Origin: Sanderia malayensis
Taxonomy: Eukaryota; Cnidaria; Scyphozoa; Semaeostomeae; Pelagiidae
DNA length: 64,000 nt
Reading direction: 5' to 3'
Assembly (NCBI GenBank): GCA_013076295.1
Contig: RQOL01000466.1
Location: forward strand, 1,798,001-1,862,000
A program made the translations under genes and the position numbers. Position 1 is the first letter of the stretch. Each line of letters opens with the position of its first letter. Below are positions 58,201 through 64,000 of the stretch, piece by piece. The notes beneath the pieces were generated by a model. It made no database searches. It was not told the origin of the DNA and saw nothing but the letters and a program-made list of their open reading frames with translations.

Positions 58201-61200
58201 GGAAATACCGATCAAGTAATCGATCGAGTAATGGATACATGATCCGGGCAAATACTGGATCAATTGAACAATGGGTATATTGATCATCGAATAATGGATT
58301 AATCAAATAATGGATGCGTGAACGAGGGATGGATACATCGATCGAATAATGAAGGCAACGGATCCAATAATGGATTGAGATTTCCAGTAACCGATAGCAT
58401 TGAATGGAATTTTAATCGACAAATGAACCTAGAGATCGAATAATTGATGCCACGGATCCAATAATGGATACATCAATCCAGTAACCGATGGCATTGAATG
58501 GAATTGTAGTAGACAAATGAACCTAGATTCAAAACAGTTAATCTAGCTTACCAGATTCTATGAAGAAATACATGTTGGCTTCTTTGACGTCTTTCTTATT
58601 CTTTCTATCCACGTCTCGGGACTAGAAGGATGCAAAATAATAGCTCGTTATGCGTTGTATGAGACGTTGTATCAAAACGACATGATTATGTTGCGAAGAA
58701 CAACGAGGTCTAAAACTTTAGATCATAGTACCTTTACAAGAGCGGAATGCAAATAAAAGTTGTGAGGCATAATCACGGCACCAATAACACCGACAGCCTG
58801 AAAAGATTCGAAAAATTAGAAGCGTAATATTAAAGTGATTCAAATCCCAAAGGTAGGAGCAATAGACTATTGCATTTGAACAATAAGCTTGATGCAAAAA
58901 TCCAGGTTCTTATACGCGGGTGCTTACTACAATCCTTGTTGTATTGGTGAGATGTAATTAAACATCGTTGGAAAACTCTTACCTGGGTAACAACCTGTTG
59001 ATTACACGTACCACAGCCAGGAATAAAACCTTTCATGACTTCTACTTGGTCTGGGTTTACAACAACATACTACAAAATAATAAAAACTCTGACGTCAATC
59101 ATCATGATTTCCTTCTCGTCAATGTTAATTAAAGACTTGTTGGCCATCAATCTATCATGTATTACATCTCTTGATCGGTTAATATCAAGAGATATTAAAA
59201 GATTGAGAGATATTGGCTTCATCATGTTGCAAAAACCACAACAAGCCCAACGACATTTAGGAATAGCCTCATTTGCAAACAGCTATCCTACCTCATATCC
59301 AAAGGCTATTGCCATTGTGGTGATAAGAAACCCAAAGAATGCTTCTAATTTTCTCAATCCTAAAACAAGAGAACACTAAATAAATAACCTGTTATTTTCA
59401 GTATATCTTCAACGATTGCCACTGTGGTGTCAGTGAACACGCCATGTGGAGTCATTAGGTAGAATATTGGAATACAGTAAACACCCCTGTATAAGAACTT
59501 GTGAATGTCAACCTATTGTTCAAATACAGTATTGTCTCTTCTATTGTTTTGAGTAGGGATTTCAGCCTGGAAAGTTCTTAATTCACTGGTTCTTATATGA
59601 GGGTGTTTACTGAAGCAGAATGCAATTCTTAGAGTTTTCTGCTTATGTCATTTTAGGCTTCATGTCTGGTGAGAGTCAGTTTGCACCCCAGGGTTTTATG
59701 AAATTCTTAATTCCATATTTCATATTAACATATTTCATATGCCATGGCTTTCTAACAGCCCTGTTAAATATCATAAGTTTGCAGGTTAATTTCTTTGATA
59801 TTATTAAGCTCAAAATCATTTTGAAAAAATATATTCTATCTTTTACCATATTTATCCAGGAAGAGGAAAATAAAAGTATCTGTAACAGTTATCAAAACGC
59901 CAGCATAAAGAGGTATCCTGAAAAGAAAGATATACAGAGATTAATGATATTGTCGGAATTCTTTTTGTTTGCAACAGTTCCACAAGTAAAAAACAACAAC
60001 AAAATAGAATACCATATTGTCAAAGATTTATAGAACTTACTTTCCATTTGAAAGTAGGAAGAAAGCAATGGCAGTGCCAATCACCTCCTGTGCAACACAA
60101 AAAAAAGAAAAAATAACATTGTCTATTTTCAAGTCTCCATTTTTACAGAACCAATGTCTAAAATGGCTGTGATATACAATTCAAGGTAAACATTCCTCTC
60201 TTATGGACAGACCTGCATGTCACTGCCAATGATGGCTATTTCCACCATAATCCATAGTACTATTCTTGGTATCCTTGGATATTTTTCATAGCAAACTTCA
60301 GCCAAATGGAGCCCTGTCACAGTACCAAGTCGTGCTGCAAGAGTCTACAAACAAACTTTTCAGTTTCCATGAGTTTGATTGAAGTAACGAGATGCAAATC
60401 TTTTACAAGAACAAATTAATTACCTGCATCATCAATCCCATAATAGTCGAAAGAAAAAGGATCCATATCAACTAAAATGAAAGATATGAAATAACTTCAA
60501 AATGAAAGATATGAAATAACTTCAGAATCAAGTGATCATCGACAGAAAGATTTGCATATATTATCAAATGACATAAGAATGCTGAGATAATACATCTTGA
60601 AGAATGTTGAAGAACAATTCATTACAGTAAAAGCTCTAATAAGTCCAAATCTCGACACAAAATTTTTAATTGTTTTTCACATTGTGAAAGGTAACAAAAA
60701 TGACAGCAGGGGTTATTAAAACCACAAAAAAGCCAAATTAGTTGGAGATATTACACAAGATGAAAGCCAAATGTAACATGCTTAGGCTGATTTCCAAATG
60801 TCAATGGACCAGACCTTTAATATATGCTATGAAGCAGCTATAATCAATCAATTGTAACTTCTTTCTAATGTTATTTTACCTTGTATTGTGCAACAGCTCC
60901 TTGCTGCAAATCTGATTCAATGTTCCCAGGGTCCAAGTATGCAATACTCATGAGGAAGCCAGGCCCGGTGAAGGCCCATAGTCGCTTTAAACTAAATTTA
61001 TACTACGAAAAAACCAAAACCAAAGAATAGTACATACATAGAGAATAAACTTGCTCATCTCTTAAATTAAATTCAACTTTCAAGCAGGTCCTCAATTACT
61101 CATTTAATTTTATCATCGGTGGGTCGGATCGGAAGGAATCAATACTTTAACTGCATTACAAATTGTCCAATTTAAGGCAGTTCTATATATACATAATCAG

Positions 61201-61814
61201 AAATCTGTGCAGTAAACAATACCTCATCTTCCCCTCGTGGTATGGGTATCTTCTGAGTGAAATATGTTCCCGCTGTGTCATCCAGTTTCGTGTTGTTCAG
61301 GACAGAAGTTTCATTAGGCCTTTCCTTGTCGGCCATGGCCGTATTAATTGAATCGACCGAGTCATTTGATACCACTTCCAATTTCGACATTTTCAAATAG
61401 TCCTCATTGGCTGAAATGTATAATAATGAGTGACCTTTATTGAAATTCTAATCTTAAATTACGAAACAAAAAAGCAGATAATCCGATGCTCAAGTCCGAA
61501 AATGTTCTCTCGAGAAAATGACCTTGCAACGAGACGAGATCACGAGGTAAAAAATAAAAACCGGAAGAAAATCTCATCAACACTCAACACAATGATAGTC
61601 ACGAAATACCATTGGGAAATACACTACTACGAGGTGTTTGACGTTCACAAAAACATGAACTTCTCAGTTTTCCCGTTCTTGAATGCTTATCTTTACAATC
61701 ACAACCTGTATAGAATTGCTTTGAGTTACCTGATCCAATCTGTTCCTGATCATTATGAGTTTCCCAAGAAGACATTTCGGAATTTAGCCGTTCATACTTC
61801 GGCCAGTCATCCAT
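55209..61814 (-). CDS. SLC11A-like: NRAMP/SLC11 proton-coupled divalent metal transporter
   Basis: Imports Fe2+/Mn2+ with protons across plasma or endo-lysosomal membranes (family knowledge). 23 exons: 61814-61730, 61410-61223, 61002-60880, 60471-60424, 60344-60213, 60087-60041, 59917-59847, 59359-59292, 59069-58983, 58797-58732, 58621-58552, 58094-58036, 57818-57789, 57578-57522, 57287-57249, 57151-57062, 56942-56913, 56731-56582, 56469-56396, 55882-55795, 55682-55608, 55461-55420, 55286-55209; 1797 nt, 598 aa. Metal-site motifs: DPGN in TM1 (~115) and MPHN in TM6 (~293). The family signature is [19 protein letters not shown]. Eleven to twelve membrane segments are visible. The long N-terminus carries several acidic/Tyr motifs. 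The intron after 57062 has a GC donor. The start is the [10 protein letters not shown] methionine; an open frame continues upstream into a transposon and was not used. Confidence 0.94.
56811..56876. repeat. 19-bp minisatellite in NRAMP intron
   Basis: Three and a half units of GAGGATGGATAATGAAAAC with single-base differences, in the intron between the exons at 56942-56913 and 56731-56582. Confidence 0.85.
58195..58510. repeat. degenerate GATCGA.TAATGGAT repeats in NRAMP intron
   Basis: Imperfect repeats of words such as AATAATGGATACATCGATC, and a ~90-base near-duplication (ATCCAGTAACCGATAGCATT / ATCCAGTAACCGATGGCATT with GAATGGAATT). They lie between the exons at 58621-58552 and 58094-58036. 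Confidence 0.7.
58855..58932. mobile_element. MITE copy 7 (TACAGTAAA family, partial)
   Basis: Right part only: AGCAATAGACTATTGCATTT, GGTTCTTATACGCGGGTGCT, TACTAC. It is in the NRAMP intron downstream of the exon at 59069-58983. Confidence 0.6.
59473..59613. mobile_element. MITE copy 8 (TACAGTAAA family, full length)
   Basis: Begins TACAGTAAACACCCCTGTAT and ends TTATATGAGGGTGTTTACTGA. It shares CTTCTATTGTTTTGAG and TTCAGCCTGGAAAGTTCTTA with other copies. NRAMP intron between the exons at 59917-59847 and 59359-59292. Confidence 0.78.
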
Positions 61815-61848
61815 TCTTCGCCTCCATTTTTCACTGGCAACTTGCAGA

Positions 61849-62806
61849 CAGGGTTGCCAGATTTGAAATTTCAAAATATGCCAATCCATGTAAAAATTAT
61901 GCCAAATTAGGCTAAAATATGCCAAATTCAAAAAATCCTCCGCAGGGGCATTGTGTAGCTGCGGAGAAGATCATGAAAGGATAAATTTTGCTATTCTCTT
62001 TTTTATCTCTGGCATAAAGCATATATAATTTTAGCAATTACACTCTTTTCGTTTTATAAGAATACTTAATTTTTTGCTGAGCCTCAATATTCTTAATTTT
62101 TTTCTATTTTGAGCCTCTGGATATTCTTAAATTATTCTTAGCGCGACAGAAAATACGGATATGGCAATACATTGCTATTATTATCATAAATGCCAAATGC
62201 ACAACTATTACAATGGCTAACAGAATCAGTCCTTATTTCCTGTAGCACAGACTTTAATCGAAATTTAGACGAATGTATTTAAAACCATTGCCTGTGAAAA
62301 GGACACCAAGTCAAAAATAAAAAGCGCCTCCTAAAAATAATAGTTTAACAAGATCGTGAGCCTGACAATATTCTTAAAATTTCCTTAAATTTCACGAATT
62401 TTGAGCCTCGTTATTCTTATAAAGTATATTCTTATAAAAAAAGAGTGTAACATACAAACAGAATTGCATATTGTTGCCTCAGCATCAGGGTGATCACGAC
62501 TCAGAATGACAAATCCAAAACGGATTTCGAGCACTGATGTAATATGCGTGTTGTTAATCTAGAGAGACAAGTGTAAACTGTGCTTTGTTTTATATCTTGT
62601 GTGATTTTGAAGCGCTGCTGAAGGATTTTTATGTCAAGCGTGTGGTTATAAGAAGGAAAAATGTGTTTTTGAAAATTGACCCGAAATATGCCAAAAATAT
62701 GCCAAATTTAGGAAATATGCCAAACAGAAATTTTATATGCAAAGCAACTTCAAAATATGCCAAATACGCCGAATTTGGCATATAATATGCCAATATGGCA
62801 ACCCTG
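61849..62806. mobile_element. 958 bp non-autonomous hAT element beside NRAMP start
   Basis: Terminal repeats CAGGGTTGCCAGATTTG and (inverted) ATATGGCAACCCTG, the classic hAT CAGGGTTGCCA type. Exact 8-bp target duplication CTTGCAGA at 61841-61848 and 62807-62814. Subterminal regions are filled with copies of AAATATGCCAAA in both halves, as expected for transposase-binding motifs. No transposase frame. The left end lies 34 bases from the NRAMP start codon, so the element provides or interrupts its 5' UTR/promoter. Confidence 0.93.
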
Positions 62807-63041
62807 CTTGCAGACGGAAGAAAAATTGCACGCTGATGATGTCACTACGCATACAATTCACCTCAATCACTACATATCCTGTGCACGTGGTGGATTTTTG
62901 GATCAGCAGCTTGTGTTCAAAACAAGAAGATTTAGTTCATTCTTTTTGCTGGAGCTTTGCTCCTTGGAATTGAAAGCCTTTAGTAAAACTGTGGGATATA
63001 AGAGTTTTCAAAGGTAATCCTAAGCAAGCATATAAATTACG
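62807..63041. promoter_or_regulatory. CUSTOS-like promoter, once probably shared with NRAMP
   Basis: About 235 bp between the hAT element and the CUSTOS-like ATG. It contains TGATGTCA (62837-62844), a CRE/ATF-like word. Without the hAT insertion, the two divergent start codons would be only ~260 bp apart (inference), suggesting an ancestral bidirectional promoter. Confidence 0.4.
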
Positions 63042-64000
63042 ATGGCTGCTGCTCAAAGAAGAAAGACTCACGCTGCTGCAGAAAGTTACAATACTACATC
63101 TTCTGACGAATCTTCTTCAGATGAAGAAGAAAAGGCAAGACTTAAAGAAGCAGTTGTCGGCAGCTTTGTTGATCAAGGTATGAAATGAAAGAGTACCTTT
63201 TATAATTCAAATAAAGATAAAGCAATTATCAGATATTTTTATGTTAAATTTTCAATTCAACAGCGAAGTTTTAATTGAACTTAGTTGTAATTTAGTTTTA
63301 ATCTTTTCTAATACAACAGATAGTAAAGAGATGTTACAGAAACGTGCATCTTCATCGTCGCAGAAAGGAAAAAATAGTCAAGATGGATTGCAAAGGAAAA
63401 GTGTAAGGTGGTTGTTCTGAAATATACATTATCCAGTTTTGAGATTCAAACATGTTTCATTTAAAAGCAAGAGCATTCTCCTACATGCTTTTGAGAAGGA
63501 TAGCTAAAAATTTGACAGGTAATTAACTGCAGAATCTTTCACAAAAACTTTAATTTAATTTTCTTGTCTATGATCTATTGTCTGATTGCAGATCAATGCA
63601 ATGGAATGATGATTTTGAAGATGAAGTATTGCAAGCAACTCCTGGGTTCAAAAAATTTGTTGCAAAAAAGCTTTCAAAACACCTCGAAAGGTAGCTACAA
63701 TATCATACTTGTGCACTGCGATGCTTCATATATTATTACTATTGTTTGCATAATGGTGCAAATGGCATTTTGCTGGGCTAAAATTTATTATTTCCTTATT
63801 GGCAGCTTGATTTCTGAAGCTGAAAGTAAAGATATACCTGGTTTGTTATTTAACATTTTTCATTTGCTTTGCGATTCGTATACCCGACCATTGAAATTTA
63901 AAAACTGAAAAAATCTTTTATTTTTCAGATAGAACAAAAGACAATCAAACTTCTCCTAGCACCTCCAGTGCAGGTAGTTCAGAAACCCAAGAGCTCCATC
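63042..64000 (+). CDS. CUSTOS: CUSTOS-like protein (C12orf43 homologue), 5' part
   Basis: Exons 63042-63177, 63320-63407, 63592-63690, 63806-63840, 63929-64000 (runs off the window); 143 residues readable. The N-terminus MAAAQRRKTHAA is followed by SSDESSSDEEEKARLKEAVV, matching the acidic serine start of CUSTOS. The family motif TPGFKKFVAKKLSKHLES fits human CUSTOS (TPEF..HVAKKL..LLD). For exon 2 the donor AAG|GTGGTT at 63408 is required: the better-looking site at 63403 leads to an immediate stop. Vertebrate CUSTOS acts in nuclear envelope Wnt regulation (family knowledge); its role here is unknown. The gene is divergent to NRAMP. Confidence 0.82.

Noticed and set aside
61599..61931. NRAMP N-terminus extended upstream to a methionine in the hAT element
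   Set aside because: The upstream residues are translated transposon terminus; the first methionine outside it (61814) is preferred.
63320..63402. CUSTOS-like exon 2 ending at AGT|GTAAGG
   Set aside because: It puts exon 3 in a frame with a stop after five codons; the donor five bases downstream gives the family motif.

Overview
This is nuclear DNA from an invertebrate animal: AT-rich (by eye mid-30s % GC), with genes split into many short exons by GT-AG introns (three clear GC-AG exceptions). Every recognisable protein belongs to a metazoan family. A vertebrate is unlikely because the introns are short and genes lie 0.2-1.3 kb apart. The mobile-element content and the transposon protein at 10.7-11.4 kb recall cnidarians or other early-branching marine invertebrates, but the exact taxon cannot be fixed from the sequence alone.

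Layout, left to right. 1-3.3 kb holds no recognisable exon. 3.3-20.0 kb (-) is a UBR3-type E3 ubiquitin ligase, for which 33 phase-consistent exons could be read; its C-terminus lies off the left edge. 21.35-28.06 kb (-) is an ATF2/ATF7-type bZIP factor (10 exons, 471 aa). 28.78-31.06 kb (-) is a KLHL18-type BTB-BACK-Kelch protein (2 exons, 590 aa). 31.28-32.30 kb (-) is a Nop6-like single-RRM nucleolar protein (4 exons, 236 aa). 32.52-39.78 kb (-) and 40.78-42.32 kb (+) are two head-to-head canopy-family ER proteins with identical intron phases. 42.70-45.96 kb (-) is AATF/Che-1 (12 exons, 523 aa). 46.25-47.47 kb (-) is prefoldin subunit 5 (6 exons, 165 aa). 48.48-53.96 kb (-) is an MBD5/6-type MBD+PWWP chromatin protein (at least 7 exons, 1379 aa). 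55.21-61.81 kb (-) is an NRAMP/SLC11 divalent-metal transporter (23 exons, 598 aa). 63.04-64.0 kb (+) is the start of a CUSTOS-like gene cut by the right edge.

The space between exons is rich in mobile and repeated DNA. It includes a 2.39 kb element with about 933 bp inverted arms in a UBR3 intron; a 2 kb array of a ~124 bp unit carrying telomere-like TTAGGG runs, bracketed by ~745 bp direct repeats, in the 5.7 kb intron of one canopy gene; two elements with 8-bp target duplications (one a clear hAT next to the NRAMP start codon); and at least eight copies of a ~150 bp MITE family with TACAGTAAA ends.

The genes do not form one pathway. They are housekeeping functions (ubiquitin ligation, ribosome biogenesis, tubulin/actin folding, metal transport, ER folding, transcription). 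The only structural unit is the divergent canopy pair sharing a 1 kb promoter region. I found no clearly novel multi-gene system; the most noteworthy observations are the canopy duplication, the telomere-motif array, the foldback element and the hAT insertion beside the NRAMP start.
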